Below are positions 38,023 through 47,423 of a stretch of 64,000 nucleotides of DNA, piece after piece. The number at the start of each line of letters is the position of its first letter. Position 1 is the stretch's first letter. Below the pieces are notes generated by a model that was not told the DNA's origin, did not search any database, and worked only from the letters and a program-made list of their open reading frames with translations. This DNA comes from Anaerorhabdus furcosa. GTDB lineage: Bacteria; Bacillota_I; Bacilli_A; Erysipelotrichales; Erysipelotrichaceae. The DNA lies in contig NZ_FUWY01000006.1 in assembly GCF_900167375.1 (NCBI RefSeq), positions 112,161-176,160 on the forward strand, written 5' to 3'. A program made the translations under genes and the position numbers.

Positions 38023-39375
38023 TTATGCTTCTTTTATCGTCAGAATCGTTTTTGCTTTTATTGTATGTAAATAACCTAAACTCAATAAGCAACAAAGTGC
38101 TTCAGTAATCACAAATGACCACCAAGAAAGATTAAGACCAAAGAGTTGCGCAAAAACATAAGTACATGGTACAAGTAAGATCATTTGTCTTAAAAGTGTG
38201 ATAATTAATGAATTTTGACCATGATCAAGAGCTTGAAATGCTGAGCATAAAATCATTGAGATTCCTGCAAAGACAAAAGATAAACTGATCGTACGTAATG
38301 CCGGTATTCCAATCGCTAACATATCTGCCTTAGCATCAAACAAATAAAGTAGTTGTTCTGGAAATAACTGGAATACAATTGTACCCAAAATCATAATAAT
38401 TGATGCTAATTTTAATGAAAAATAGATTGCATCTAAAATTCTCTGTTTATGTTTGGCACCAAAGTTAAATGAGATAATTGGAATAATGGCATTGGTGATA
38501 CCCGACACAGCCATGAATACAAATTGTTGCAACTTGTAATATATGCTAAATACAGATACTGCCAATGTTGAAAATTGAACCAGAATCATATTCATAAACA
38601 CTGTCATGAAGCTCATTATAGATTGCATTAAGATTGCTGGTATTGCAATACGATAAATTGATTTTAATAAGGTAGTGCTAAGTTTGAAATCTTTTAAATG
38701 CAATTGAACCAGTTTTATTTTGTATTTAGTTATGACGATTCCCAGGATCATTGCCACCATTTGACCAATAACTGTTGCGATTGCAGCACCTGCAACTCCC
38801 ATTGCTGGTACACCAAAATACCCAAAGATAAAGATTGGATCAAGGATGATGTTTGTTAATGCTCCTACACCTTGAATAATCATGTTATATACAGTATTTC
38901 CTGTTGATTGCATAATCCGTTCATATGTAATTTGTACAAATACACCCACTGAGAATACCATGCAAATTTGCATATAACTAATTCCCATTTCTAATATTTC
39001 TGGATTATCTGTAAATAAACTTAAAAATTGTTTAGAAAAAAGAAGACCTAGAATTGCAAATACCGCACCATTTAATAGAGATAACATCAAACCATGTAAT
39101 GCCACTTGATTTGCATCCTTTTGTTTCTTTAAACCTAAATTACGTGATAACAAAGCATTAATACCTACCCCTGTTCCACAAGCTACAGCAACTAAAATCA
39201 TTTGGATAGGATAACACAAAGATACTGCAGTTAAAGCATTTTCTGATACTCTTGCGACAAACATACTATCTACGATGTTGTATAATGCTTGCACAAGCAT
39301 TGAGATGATAATTGGTAAAGACATGGTCATAATTAACTTGTTGATTTTCATACTGCCCATTTTGTTTTCTTCCAT
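38023..39375 (-). CDS. MATE-family multidrug efflux transporter (MepA/DinF-like)
   Basis: 450 residues with about twelve transmembrane helices in two similar halves. The start MSLPIIISMLVQALYNIVDS is the typical MATE first helix, and GVGINALLSRNLG follows. Such proteins export cationic drugs or metabolites using Na+ or H+ gradients. ATG 39375 follows GGAGG. It has its own promoter, and the leader between promoter and gene folds into a structured RNA with a terminator, so expression is probably ligand-controlled. Confidence 0.9.
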   Translation of the reverse strand: MEENKMGSMKINKLIMTMSLPIIISMLVQALYNIVDSMFVARVSENALTAVSLCYPIQMILVAVACGTGVGINALLSRNLGLKKQKDANQVALHGLMLSLLNGAVFAILGLLFSKQFLSLFTDNPEILEMGISYMQICMVFSVGVFVQITYERIMQSTGNTVYNMIIQGVGALTNIILDPIFIFGYFGVPAMGVAGAAIATVIGQMVAMILGIVITKYKIKLVQLHLKDFKLSTTLLKSIYRIAIPAILMQSIMSFMTVFMNMILVQFSTLAVSVFSIYYKLQQFVFMAVSGITNAIIPIISFNFGAKHKQRILDAIYFSLKLASIIMILGTIVFQLFPEQLLYLFDAKADMLAIGIPALRTISLSFVFAGISMILCSAFQALDHGQNSLIITLLRQMILLVPCTYVFAQLFGLNLSWWSFVITEALCCLLSLGYLHTIKAKTILTIKEA

Positions 39376-39396
39376 TATTTTGCCTCCATTTCAAAC

Positions 39397-39487
39397 TAAA
39401 AGGAACCCGGGGTTCCTTAATACACTCTGATAGTTTCCAATGTTTTATGCAAAGCGGGCGTTAGTGTATGGGTCACACCATTGCTTT
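39397..39487 (-). ncRNA. Structured leader with terminator before the MATE gene; candidate guanidine-IV (mepA) riboswitch
   Basis: The minus-strand RNA holds an outer helix AAAGC/GCUUU enclosing a hairpin GUGU-GACCCAU-ACAC, then a linker and a terminator with 8-bp arms AAGGAACC/GGTTCCTT and a T-rich end (39397-39418). The segment AUACACU could instead pair with AGUGUAU just before the terminator, and the CCC loop could pair with the GGG of the terminator loop. It is GC-rich compared with its surroundings. Guanidine-IV riboswitches are known upstream of mepA-like MATE genes; I cannot check the consensus from memory with certainty. Confidence 0.5.
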
Positions 39488-39490
39488 AAC

Positions 39491-39519
39491 ATTGTAGCGA
39501 TTTTCACAAAAAAATTCAA
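39491..39519 (-). promoter_or_regulatory. Promoter of the MATE gene
   Basis: TTGAAT (39514-39519) and TACAAT (39491-39496), spacing 17 nt, minus strand. The predicted start at about 39485 places the whole structured leader in the transcript. Confidence 0.7.
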
Positions 39520-39583
39520 ATACTATTTTAAACTTATTTTTTTACAGTATAATTAATATATAGATAAATAAGGAAAACTTTAT

Positions 39584-40486
39584 ATGAGTATAGAAATCTG
39601 GCGCAGTCAAAACCTTTATCAAGGTACAGTTTCAACTAGTACGGAATGCTTTAATGACAATAAAATGCAACTCGTTATTTACACTCTAGGCAACAAAGAA
39701 AGTATAAATATTAGTCCTGATGATTACGAAGTAACCTCGACAATCATCGTTGACGAAGGAAAACTCCACATCCATTCATCTCATAATGTTTACGAAATAA
39801 ATACTCACGATATGATTATGCTTAAAAATATCGAGGAAAGTTATTATGCTGAAGCAGAGGGATTTACACGAATCATTGTTGTAACTAGTGAGGCAAATCA
39901 AGATACATCAGAAGATGCTGCTGTAAACAATATGCTTACCATTGTTGAAGAAAAAGATGTTTATACTGTTGGGCATAGTCGCAGAGTCTCTTTATATGCA
40001 AAACGATTAGCCCTCGCCTATGAATCCACCTACAACGTTGTTTCCTTAAGTGCTGCTGCAACCATGCATGATGTAGGTAAGATCAATACATCAGCCGATA
40101 TTCTTCGAAAGCCCACAAAACTAACTGAAGAAGAATTTGATATCATCAAGAAACACCCCGCTGACTCATACGAAATTCTAAAAGATACCCTAGGAGAGCG
40201 TATCGCCCTGGCCGCTAGACATCACCATGAACGTTTAGATGGCAGTGGATATCCAGATGGATTAAAAGGTGATCAAATTTCTATGGATGCACGAATCATC
40301 GCAATAGCAGATGTATTTGATGCTATGACATGTAAGCGGATATATAACGAACCATCACTCCCCCTACAAGTTGTTGAATATTTAGAATCTAACAAAGACA
40401 AATATGACCAACGTATTATTGCAATTCTTCGCCGTAAAGTAGAAAATGGCGATTTAGATGATATCTTAACAGCCTTTATAAAATAA
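39584..40486 (+). CDS. Cupin-like sensor with HD-GYP domain (probable c-di-GMP phosphodiesterase)
   Basis: 300 residues. Residues 1-105 look like a beta-rich cupin-type sensor without a membrane anchor. Residues 115-285 are HD-GYP: TVGHSRRVSLYA, the HD pair in MHDVGKI, ARHHHERLDGSGYPDGLKGDQI, and IADVFDAMT. The complete HHExxDGSGYP motif supports c-di-GMP hydrolysis. AAGGA lies before the ATG. It is divergent from the MATE gene and shares a converging terminator with the EAL gene that follows. Confidence 0.9.
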   Translation: MSIEIWRSQNLYQGTVSTSTECFNDNKMQLVIYTLGNKESINISPDDYEVTSTIIVDEGKLHIHSSHNVYEINTHDMIMLKNIEESYYAEAEGFTRIIVVTSEANQDTSEDAAVNNMLTIVEEKDVYTVGHSRRVSLYAKRLALAYESTYNVVSLSAAATMHDVGKINTSADILRKPTKLTEEEFDIIKKHPADSYEILKDTLGERIALAARHHHERLDGSGYPDGLKGDQISMDARIIAIADVFDAMTCKRIYNEPSLPLQVVEYLESNKDKYDQRIIAILRRKVENGDLDDILTAFIK

Positions 40487-40515
40487 AACGAAGTTATTCA
40501 ATTAACTTCGTTTTT
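40485..40515. terminator. Bidirectional terminator between HD-GYP and EAL genes
   Basis: AAAACGAAGTTA and TAACTTCGTTTTT form a strong stem in the gap between two convergent genes, with A- and T-runs on both sides. Confidence 0.85.
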
Positions 40516-40521
40516 CTATAC

Positions 40522-41802
40522 TTATTTCAAAACAAATATTTTTTCAAATTCATCAATTGGCATTGGTTTATAGAAATAGAATCCTTGAATATAATCACAA
40601 CCAATTTCAGTTAAATAGTCCACATATTCTTTAATTTCAATACCTTCAGCTACAACTTTCATTCCTAAATTGTGTGCTACATCAACAATTCCTTTGATTA
40701 CCAATCGTTCTTTTTCATTATGATAATCTTGGAAAAGGCTACGATCAATTTTCAATTCTGATAATTTCACATTGATCAAGATATCAAAAGAAGAAAAACC
40801 ACTACCAAAGTCATCCAACGCACAACTAAATCCAAAGTCATATATTTCATCAACCAGTGGTTTTAGTTTCTCTAAATCATTTAATACAATACTTTCCAAT
40901 AATTCTATACGAATTAATTCTTCTGGAAACTGATACTTTTTATATGTCTCTTTATACTCTGGCATAAAATAAGGTCCATTGTAATAAGCCTCTGATAAAT
41001 TAAAACTAATTACAAAATCTTGATTATAATTTTTGTGCCATCGTTCAATATAACTACATGCTTTATCAAACAAATAACGATCAACATCACGAATAGAACC
41101 ATTTTCTTCTAAACTTGGCAAAAATTCAGCTAGTGGCAACATACCTCGCTGAGGATCAATCCATCTTACTAAAGCTTCTGCTCCTGTAACCTTTCCAGTA
41201 CTTAATTCAACTTTTGGTTGAAGATATAATTTGAAATTCTCATTTTCTAAAGCATCTTGTACAAGATCTTGAAATTTTGCATATTCCTCTTTTTGATCAA
41301 CATAAGAAAGATAGTATAACTCATAACTACTTTCAGCATATTTTTGATGATGACTCATATTGCGACATAAATCTGCATAGTAACGCGCAGAATAAAAGTC
41401 AACACCTTCTTTTATCATTGGATAAAAACCCATTTCAAGGTATAACTTTTTACCTGTTTTTTCTTCAATGATATCACGAATCGCAAAATGAAATTGGTGA
41501 GCACGTGGATGTAATGACTCCTCAGTGGGTTCACTTTTAATCAATAAATTAAAATAATGACTATGAATTCGTGCAATGTACTCGTCATGACCTAATAAAT
41601 CTGAAAGTATTTCAAAACTTTGGTGAATAACTCTTTCACTTTCTTCACTTCCCAACTCATGACTAATGCTATTAAAATTCTTAAGCATTAAAGTAACCAA
41701 ACAATAATTCTCTTGTTTCGTTTCTACAATATGATCATATTTCGCTTTAATCCATAATTCATTTTTTGGATCAATTTGTCCATACAAATCGTATAAACTC
41801 AT
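40522..41802 (-). CDS. Degenerate GGDEF plus intact EAL domain protein (probable c-di-GMP phosphodiesterase)
   Basis: 426 residues without a membrane segment. The N-terminal half is GGDEF-like but has no GGDEF signature (EYIARIHSHYFNLL at that place). The C-terminal EAL domain looks catalytically complete: GAEALVRW, FNLSE, ELLESI, ALDDFGSGFSSF, LKIDRSLF, VAEGIEIKEYV and CDYIQGFYFYKP. It should hydrolyse c-di-GMP to pGpG in the cytoplasm. No partner gene on the same strand; transcribed alone toward the terminator it shares with the HD-GYP gene. Confidence 0.9.
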   Translation of the reverse strand: MSLYDLYGQIDPKNELWIKAKYDHIVETKQENYCLVTLMLKNFNSISHELGSEESERVIHQSFEILSDLLGHDEYIARIHSHYFNLLIKSEPTEESLHPRAHQFHFAIRDIIEEKTGKKLYLEMGFYPMIKEGVDFYSARYYADLCRNMSHHQKYAESSYELYYLSYVDQKEEYAKFQDLVQDALENENFKLYLQPKVELSTGKVTGAEALVRWIDPQRGMLPLAEFLPSLEENGSIRDVDRYLFDKACSYIERWHKNYNQDFVISFNLSEAYYNGPYFMPEYKETYKKYQFPEELIRIELLESIVLNDLEKLKPLVDEIYDFGFSCALDDFGSGFSSFDILINVKLSELKIDRSLFQDYHNEKERLVIKGIVDVAHNLGMKVVAEGIEIKEYVDYLTEIGCDYIQGFYFYKPMPIDEFEKIFVLK

Positions 41803-42038
41803 GTTATCTGCCCTTTTCTATCACAATATCTTTATGTAAATAGGATTCAATACCTACTAGTAACTTTATAAATTCTATCATTTTAGTATATTAATGTCAT
41901 TAGTAAAGTTGTAATTATTACAAATACAATTGCAAATTCATAATCATTTATGATCCATATAACAGTACAAAAAATTAAAATTTACATGATTTTGAGTTAT
42001 AAATACGATATACTAATACAAAGAAAGCAGGTGTAACA

Positions 42039-42320
42039 ATGTTAAATTTAGAAGAAGCTCGCGTCATCATCAATGAAGTTGATGAGGAAATGGCAAAATT
42101 ATTCGAAAAAAGAATGAAAGCTGTTGAACATGTTGTTCACTATAAAATGGAAAATAATCTGCCAATTCTAGATGCAAAAAGAGAAGCAGAAGTAATTGAA
42201 AGAAATATTAACCGTTTAGAGAATGAAGAACTGAAACCCTACTTTAAAGAGTTTTTAGAAAAATCAATGGAAGTATCAAGAAATTACCAACAAAGTATCA
42301 TTGATTCATCTAAAAAATAA
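42039..42320 (+). CDS. Chorismate mutase, AroQ class
   Basis: 93 residues, all-helical, the size of a free-standing AroQ monomer. The first helix carries the Arg of ARVIINEVDEE, then the KRM Arg, the Lys of YKMEN and the DAKREAEV cluster (Asp, Arg, Glu) that line the AroQ active site. It converts chorismate to prephenate. The ribosome binding site is modest (AGCAGGTG). It is followed by a terminator and then a transporter gene on the same strand. Confidence 0.85.
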   Translation: MLNLEEARVIINEVDEEMAKLFEKRMKAVEHVVHYKMENNLPILDAKREAEVIERNINRLENEELKPYFKEFLEKSMEVSRNYQQSIIDSSKK

Positions 42321-42325
42321 CATCT

Positions 42326-42356
42326 AAGACAGGTTCCAAAAACACTGTCTTTTCTT
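42326..42356 (+). terminator. Terminator after chorismate mutase
   Basis: AAGACAG and CTGTCTT with a 12-nt loop followed by TTCTT, directly downstream of the stop codon. Confidence 0.6.
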
Positions 42357-42389
42357 ATGAGTTATATTGATATAAGGGAGAAAATAAAA

Positions 42390-43856
42390 ATGGAAAATTC
42401 AAAGAAATCTTTGCAAAGGTATACCATCATCATTATTTCATTATTCTGTATGTTTGGATTCCGTTTGCTTCCTGCTCCTGCAGGATTATCCGCATCAGGT
42501 ATGCAAGTAATTGGGGTATTTATTGGCGTACTATTATTATGGCTTACAATTTCAATTGATTGGCCTTCTGTATTAATGCTTGGTGCTTTAGCACTTGTAC
42601 CAGAATTAAAGTTTAGTGCTATTTTATCAGGAGCATATGGTAACTCAACCTTTGTATTCTTAATGTATACATTCGTTGTAACCTATGCACTTAGCAAAAC
42701 TAGTTTTATTAAAAGAACTGCACTAGCTTTTATTACCAGTAAAATTGCAAGTAAAGGACCATGGCATTTCGTTACACTTTATTTTGCATCCATTATTTTT
42801 ATTGGTTGTTTTATCTCACCAACAGTATTGTTCTTTGTCTACTTACCAATTGTAGAAGAAATATACAGTTTACTTAAATTAGAAAAAGGAAATAAACTTG
42901 CAGCAATGCTTATGATAGGAACAGTAGTCATGTGTGGTATTTCAAGTGGTATGACACCTATTGCCCATGTATTCCCACTCATTGCTTTAGGTTTATACCA
43001 AGATATGTATGGTGTTGCAATCAACTACGCTAACTTTATGACTATCGCAATTCCTGTAGGTATCCTTTGTACAATTTTATCGATTCTTGTATTTAAATTT
43101 ATCTTAAAGCCAGATATGAGTTCATTAAAAGAATTTGATACTCATAAAATCAGTGGTATCGAAGGTAAAGTTGGTACTGATGAAAAAATTATTCTAGGTG
43201 TTTTTATTCTTGTAATTGCATTGTGGATTCTTCCAGGTTTAATCACTCCAATTATTACAACAGGACCAATTAATTCCTTCTTTAATTGGATTGATGGATT
43301 TGGTACTGCAATGCCACCACTTATTGGTTTAGTACTTCTTTGTATTATTCAATTCAATGGTAAACCTCTTCTTTCATTTAGTGAGGCTATGTCAAAAGGT
43401 GTTTCTTGGCCAAGTCTTATTATGTGTGCATCAACATTAGCATTAGGAAGTGCAATTACCAATGCCGATATTGGATTAACCACATGGTTATCTAATGGAT
43501 TAACTCCTATGATTGCTAATTTATCGCCTATGATTATGGTTCTTATCTTTACTTTATGGGCTGCTATTCAAACAAATATTAGTAGCAACATGGTTACATC
43601 CACTGTGGTAACTGCTGCTGCACTTGCTATTACCGCAAGCATGACTCACGTTAATATCGCAGGTATTGTTGTCAATATTGGAATGATGGCTAGTTATGCC
43701 TTCGCTACCCCTCCTGCAATGCCTTGTGTTGCTGTTGCTGGAAGTAGTGGTTGGACCAATACATTACAAATGATGAAGTATGGTTTTATCATTATGGTTC
43801 TTTGTGTTCTTGTTGCGACTTTCGTTGGTTATCCAATCGCAAATATTATTATGTAA
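42390..43856 (+). CDS. DASS/SLC13-family anion transporter
   Basis: 488 residues with about eleven to twelve transmembrane helices arranged as two inverted repeats. The SLC13/DASS pattern is seen in the first-half pore region near IGCFISPTVLFF and the late region ATPPAMPCVAVAGSSGWTN. Family members import di- and tricarboxylates or sulfate, mostly with Na+. I chose ATG 42390 (AAGGGAG upstream) over an ATG at 42357 inside the preceding terminator. Substrate not predictable by eye. Confidence 0.85.
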   Translation: MENSKKSLQRYTIIIISLFCMFGFRLLPAPAGLSASGMQVIGVFIGVLLLWLTISIDWPSVLMLGALALVPELKFSAILSGAYGNSTFVFLMYTFVVTYALSKTSFIKRTALAFITSKIASKGPWHFVTLYFASIIFIGCFISPTVLFFVYLPIVEEIYSLLKLEKGNKLAAMLMIGTVVMCGISSGMTPIAHVFPLIALGLYQDMYGVAINYANFMTIAIPVGILCTILSILVFKFILKPDMSSLKEFDTHKISGIEGKVGTDEKIILGVFILVIALWILPGLITPIITTGPINSFFNWIDGFGTAMPPLIGLVLLCIIQFNGKPLLSFSEAMSKGVSWPSLIMCASTLALGSAITNADIGLTTWLSNGLTPMIANLSPMIMVLIFTLWAAIQTNISSNMVTSTVVTAAALAITASMTHVNIAGIVVNIGMMASYAFATPPAMPCVAVAGSSGWTNTLQMMKYGFIIMVLCVLVATFVGYPIANIIM

Positions 43857-43857
43857 A

Positions 43858-43902
43858 GTAAAAACTTCTTTGACATCAAACGTCAAGGAAGTTTTTTACT
43901 TT
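43858..43902. terminator. Bidirectional terminator between DASS transporter and GGDEF gene
   Basis: GTAAAAAACTTC-type arms: AAAAACTTC..TTGAC and GTCAA..GAAGTTTTTT pair around ATCAAAC. The stem ends the plus-strand transporter transcript and overlaps the stop of the minus-strand GGDEF gene. Confidence 0.8.
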
Positions 43903-45443
43903 GCACTCTCTTCATCAAATAATTTATAACGATTCTTTCCATGATGTTTAGCATTATACAAAGCCAAGTCAGCTTTAACTACCAATTCCTCAAGAGTCTT
44001 TCCATTTTCAGGATAGAATGTAACCCCTATACTCCCATGAATATCAAATGTATGATTTCCACTTGTAACGGATGTATTCAAAGACTCTGTTAAACTTATT
44101 ATTTGTTTTTCTATTTGATTTTTAGATTCAATCGACATGAGTAGTATAAACTCATCACCACCATAGCGTGCCACAATATCATTCTCATTCGAATTAAACT
44201 TTTTTATAATTGAAGCAAATTTTTGCAAAGCTAAATCACCAGCATGATGTCCAAAGTGATCATTTATCTTCTTTAAATCATCTAAATCAATAAACAGTAC
44301 TGCACCCAAATGCATTGCTTCTAAAACCTCATCGCACCGATTAAATAAAACAGTTCTTGTATATAATCCAGTAAGCTGGTCTTTTAATCCATCGCGAGTT
44401 ATTTCTAATATATTATCAAAATTTGCAGAATTATCACTTCTAAATAGTTCTTTTTGCATCATTGTCATTTTATCTAACAAAAGATTAACTTCCTTTAAAT
44501 TTCGTTTGATGTACTTTGAGCCAAAGACATAAATAAAACTACACAATAAAATATAAAATAGAACTTTAAATAGCAATCCTGGTAACAAAAGCATAATAAC
44601 AGAAGAATATTCAACACGATAAACAAGCGTCCATTTTGTATTTTCTATGCGTTGCGATGTTGTATACCAAAGACTTCCATCATCCCATTCCCAATTAGTA
44701 CAAGAAATCCCATTAAGCATACCTTCATTTATTGCGGTTGCATTTTTATTCAAAAGATATACATTTTGAATGACATTAAGGTAAGACTGTCCAATAAGTG
44801 TTTCATCATTACCCGCCATAATCACATTGGTTTGACCTAAAAGATAAAACTCAGAAAGCTTATTACTCACGACATTTCGATCAATTATATCTTGTATATC
44901 ACTAAAATAAATAGATCCAAAAACACTACCCACGACTTGTTCGTTTTTCATAATGGGAACTGCAATCGTATAGTTAACAGTCTTATGATCAGCACCTGCT
45001 AAAAATGCATCTGTGATTTGATAATGCCCTGACTTATATAAATTTTGCATATACTCTCTATAAGCCAAACTTGTGTTTTCTTTAGGTGGTTCAGTTTCAT
45101 TAGCCGAAATTACATTCACATTTTCATCGGTTAATGCAATCATATAGAGTCCATAGCTATCCTGAAAAGGTTTTGTAAGGATTGCACGTTCAAACAAAGA
45201 AATGGTTGTATCCGAAATAACTTTTTCTTTGGATAATCCTTGCAACAAACGTAATACACCATCAACCCGACCTGAAATTTCACCACTTACAGATTCAATC
45301 ACTCCCCTTGACGATTGCTTCATCAAGATATTTGCTGCACTTAAAGTTGATAAGACCTCTGCCATAACTAACAAAGTACAAAAAAGCCAAATGTATTTAA
45401 ATACAAATTTAAACACATTTTGCAAAGCATTTTTTTTCATCAT
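43896..45443 (-). CDS. Membrane diguanylate cyclase with extracytoplasmic Cache-type sensor
   Basis: 515 residues. A transmembrane helix at about 13-36, an extracytoplasmic sensor of about 240 residues resembling double Cache domains, a second helix at about 280-305, then a GGDEF domain. The signature RYGGDEF is intact, as are DLDDLKKINDHFGHHAGD and the C-terminal KADLALYNAKHHGKNRY. No RxxD inhibitory site is seen in front of GGDEF (NEND at that place). It should make c-di-GMP in response to an external small ligand. Start is ATG 45443 or the adjacent ATG 45440, which suits GGGAGA better. Confidence 0.9.
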   Translation of the reverse strand: MMKKNALQNVFKFVFKYIWLFCTLLVMAEVLSTLSAANILMKQSSRGVIESVSGEISGRVDGVLRLLQGLSKEKVISDTTISLFERAILTKPFQDSYGLYMIALTDENVNVISANETEPPKENTSLAYREYMQNLYKSGHYQITDAFLAGADHKTVNYTIAVPIMKNEQVVGSVFGSIYFSDIQDIIDRNVVSNKLSEFYLLGQTNVIMAGNDETLIGQSYLNVIQNVYLLNKNATAINEGMLNGISCTNWEWDDGSLWYTTSQRIENTKWTLVYRVEYSSVIMLLLPGLLFKVLFYILLCSFIYVFGSKYIKRNLKEVNLLLDKMTMMQKELFRSDNSANFDNILEITRDGLKDQLTGLYTRTVLFNRCDEVLEAMHLGAVLFIDLDDLKKINDHFGHHAGDLALQKFASIIKKFNSNENDIVARYGGDEFILLMSIESKNQIEKQIISLTESLNTSVTSGNHTFDIHGSIGVTFYPENGKTLEELVVKADLALYNAKHHGKNRYKLFDEESAK

Positions 45444-45598
45444 GTTCTCCCAACCCTAAGAAATGGAACTAATTATCTTTTATTAATCTTATTATATACC
45501 TATATAAATAAAACACGATCATTTTAAAAACTTTATATTCACCATTTGTAACCCGATGCTAGATTAAGCATCCAATTTTTGCACCAAAGTGAGATAAA

Positions 45599-45630
45599 AC
45601 AAAAAAAGAGGCGATATCCTCTCTTCTTTT
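45599..45630 (-). terminator. Terminator of the 353-residue unknown gene
   Basis: On the minus strand GAGG-ATATCG-CCTC followed by TTTTTTTG, about 70 nt past the stop at 45696. Confidence 0.65.
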
Positions 45631-45695
45631 TAAACAACTCTTAACTTTATCCATTATTGAAAACCCAAATTCATGAATTCTAAAAGATTTAAAAC

Positions 45696-46739
45696 TTATT
45701 TTCTACTTAAGAAGGCTATCTCCAAATCAAACCATTGAATAATTTCATCTTGTATATCCAAAACCGATTGATTAAGAGGAATGGTAATACCCCTACATCC
45801 TCCATCACAATGTCCTATTTCTCTTTTTCGCCCACAACCATATCCTTTTTCAATTAGCTCTTGTAAAAATGGAGAAAATGTTTTGATTACTTCCTCATAT
45901 TCGTTCGTCTTTGTTGATTTGACATTAATGTGATAGCCATTATTAAGTGAAGCATTTATCCCCCATACATCTTTTCTTTTATATCCATATTTTATATAAA
46001 TATGATATCCTTTTGTCTCAACTATACATGACAGTCCTTTACTAATGTATCGATTATGCAATTGCACTACAAAATTTTGAACATCTCTATCTAATGGTTT
46101 GATTGTATCTTGCAATATTGAAAATACATCTGCTCCATCCGATTTCAAAACTCTATAATCACAACGCAAAAAGACATCTTGATTAACTAATGTACGATGA
46201 TCCCTTTCCGCAATCGCCATAATTTTAAGACCCAGTAACATATTCGGATTCTTAGTATATGAAATCTTAATAGAATCAATTGTTGATAAATCAAGTTTTT
46301 TATTTAAATCAAGTCCTTCAAATTCAATACCACATAGAATTAAGAACGCTAAACATTCACGTGTTTTTTGAATAGAAATCTTATGATTAAATATTGTATT
46401 TTTACAAATAAAACATTGTTTATCATCGCTAAAGACACCTTGATATCCTATGTTAATCAATAGATTACTAACATAATCTAAAAAAGGATAATAAACCGAA
46501 AGTGTTGTCCGATTTTCATATTCATGTGCTATTTTCTTACAGTTATCATAAGCTAAACCATGAATCGATAAAACTTCATAGAGATTCGATAAAAAATCTC
46601 TAAACGCACCTACGCCTTGATAAATATCGTCCTCTATTAATACATTGGTATATATTGAATTTATTTCATACTTCTCTATTGTTTCTGGTACCATAATTTC
46701 ATTTAAATAATTTGCTACATCTTGAAGTGTTTTTCTCAT
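45696..46739 (-). CDS. Unknown protein with C-terminal cysteine cluster
   Basis: 347 residues; I do not recognise it. There is no signal peptide or membrane helix. Visible features are an isolated CFIC pair at about residue 118 and a dense cluster YGCGRKREIGHCDGGC, then RGITIPL, near residues 310-330, which could bind zinc or an Fe-S cluster. ATG 46739 has GAGGAG 4 nt upstream, and the frame opens at 46757. It is a lone gene with its own terminator between two GGDEF genes. Function unknown. Confidence 0.75.
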   Translation of the reverse strand: MRKTLQDVANYLNEIMVPETIEKYEINSIYTNVLIEDDIYQGVGAFRDFLSNLYEVLSIHGLAYDNCKKIAHEYENRTTLSVYYPFLDYVSNLLINIGYQGVFSDDKQCFICKNTIFNHKISIQKTRECLAFLILCGIEFEGLDLNKKLDLSTIDSIKISYTKNPNMLLGLKIMAIAERDHRTLVNQDVFLRCDYRVLKSDGADVFSILQDTIKPLDRDVQNFVVQLHNRYISKGLSCIVETKGYHIYIKYGYKRKDVWGINASLNNGYHINVKSTKTNEYEEVIKTFSPFLQELIEKGYGCGRKREIGHCDGGCRGITIPLNQSVLDIQDEIIQWFDLEIAFLSRK

Positions 46740-46845
46740 AACTCTCCTCTTTACCATCGTTTATCTTCCTAAGTAATCTCTTGTATTTATGAAGATAATA
46801 TACTAAAAAACCTGACATCCTTTGTCATGTCTAAAATTATTTTAT

Positions 46846-46884
46846 AACAAAAACAACACTCATTTAACATGAGTATTGTTTATC
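46846..46884 (-). terminator. Terminator of the HIT-like gene
   Basis: AACAATACTCAT-GTTAA-ATGAGTGTTGTT followed by TTTG on the minus strand, directly after the stop codon. A second small stem GACATGACAAAGGATGTC lies 15 nt further on. Confidence 0.8.
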
Positions 46885-47415
46885 TTACTCCTTATCGGTT
46901 GGATGATATTTTACTTTGAATTTGCTTTTTAACTTTTTAACAGTAACCAAAATTTCATATTTGTCTTTCTCTGTTGCATTCAATTGAGCATATTTGCATA
47001 TCTCTCTTATGTTATTAATTCTTTTGCTATCTTGTTTCATCCATTCTAACTGAGGGAAAATCCAAAAATGTAAATGCGAAGATTGTTCTTCTTGAAGAAT
47101 CGTTATTTTTTCTACTACATCTAATTCTTTCAAAAATATGATGACATTATTAATCAATTCTATTAATTCGCTTCTATCTTCTTTGTTAAGATTATTAATT
47201 GAGTTTACATGAGCTTTTGCATTCACGATGATAAATCCATTAATGGGGATCAATGGATCTTGTTGTATTGTGAATTTTTCATTTTCGAAAATTAATCCTC
47301 CTGGAATTTCTATCGCATGATTCGCAATTGCACATCCTATGCAATTAGTTTTAAACTCATTCCCTAGAAAGTCTTTTAAAATATTAGATTTTTCTTCAAT
47401 TATGTTATTATTCAT
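46885..47415 (-). CDS. HIT-like nucleotide-binding protein
   Basis: 176 residues. An N-terminal CIGC motif and the His of NHAIEIPGG fit the zinc region of HIT/GalT-like proteins. NAKAHVNS is a fitting middle motif, and SSHLHFWIFPQ sits at the position of the HIT triad. Canonical HIT is HxHxHxx; here the third His is Trp. The family hydrolyses or transfers nucleotides such as Ap4A. It lies 8 nt after a GGDEF gene, so the two are probably co-transcribed, hinting at nucleotide turnover linked to signalling. Catalytic activity is uncertain. Confidence 0.7.
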   Translation of the reverse strand: MNNNIIEEKSNILKDFLGNEFKTNCIGCAIANHAIEIPGGLIFENEKFTIQQDPLIPINGFIIVNAKAHVNSINNLNKEDRSELIELINNVIIFLKELDVVEKITILQEEQSSHLHFWIFPQLEWMKQDSKRINNIREICKYAQLNATEKDKYEILVTVKKLKSKFKVKYHPTDKE

Positions 47416-47423
47416 AGTATTCC

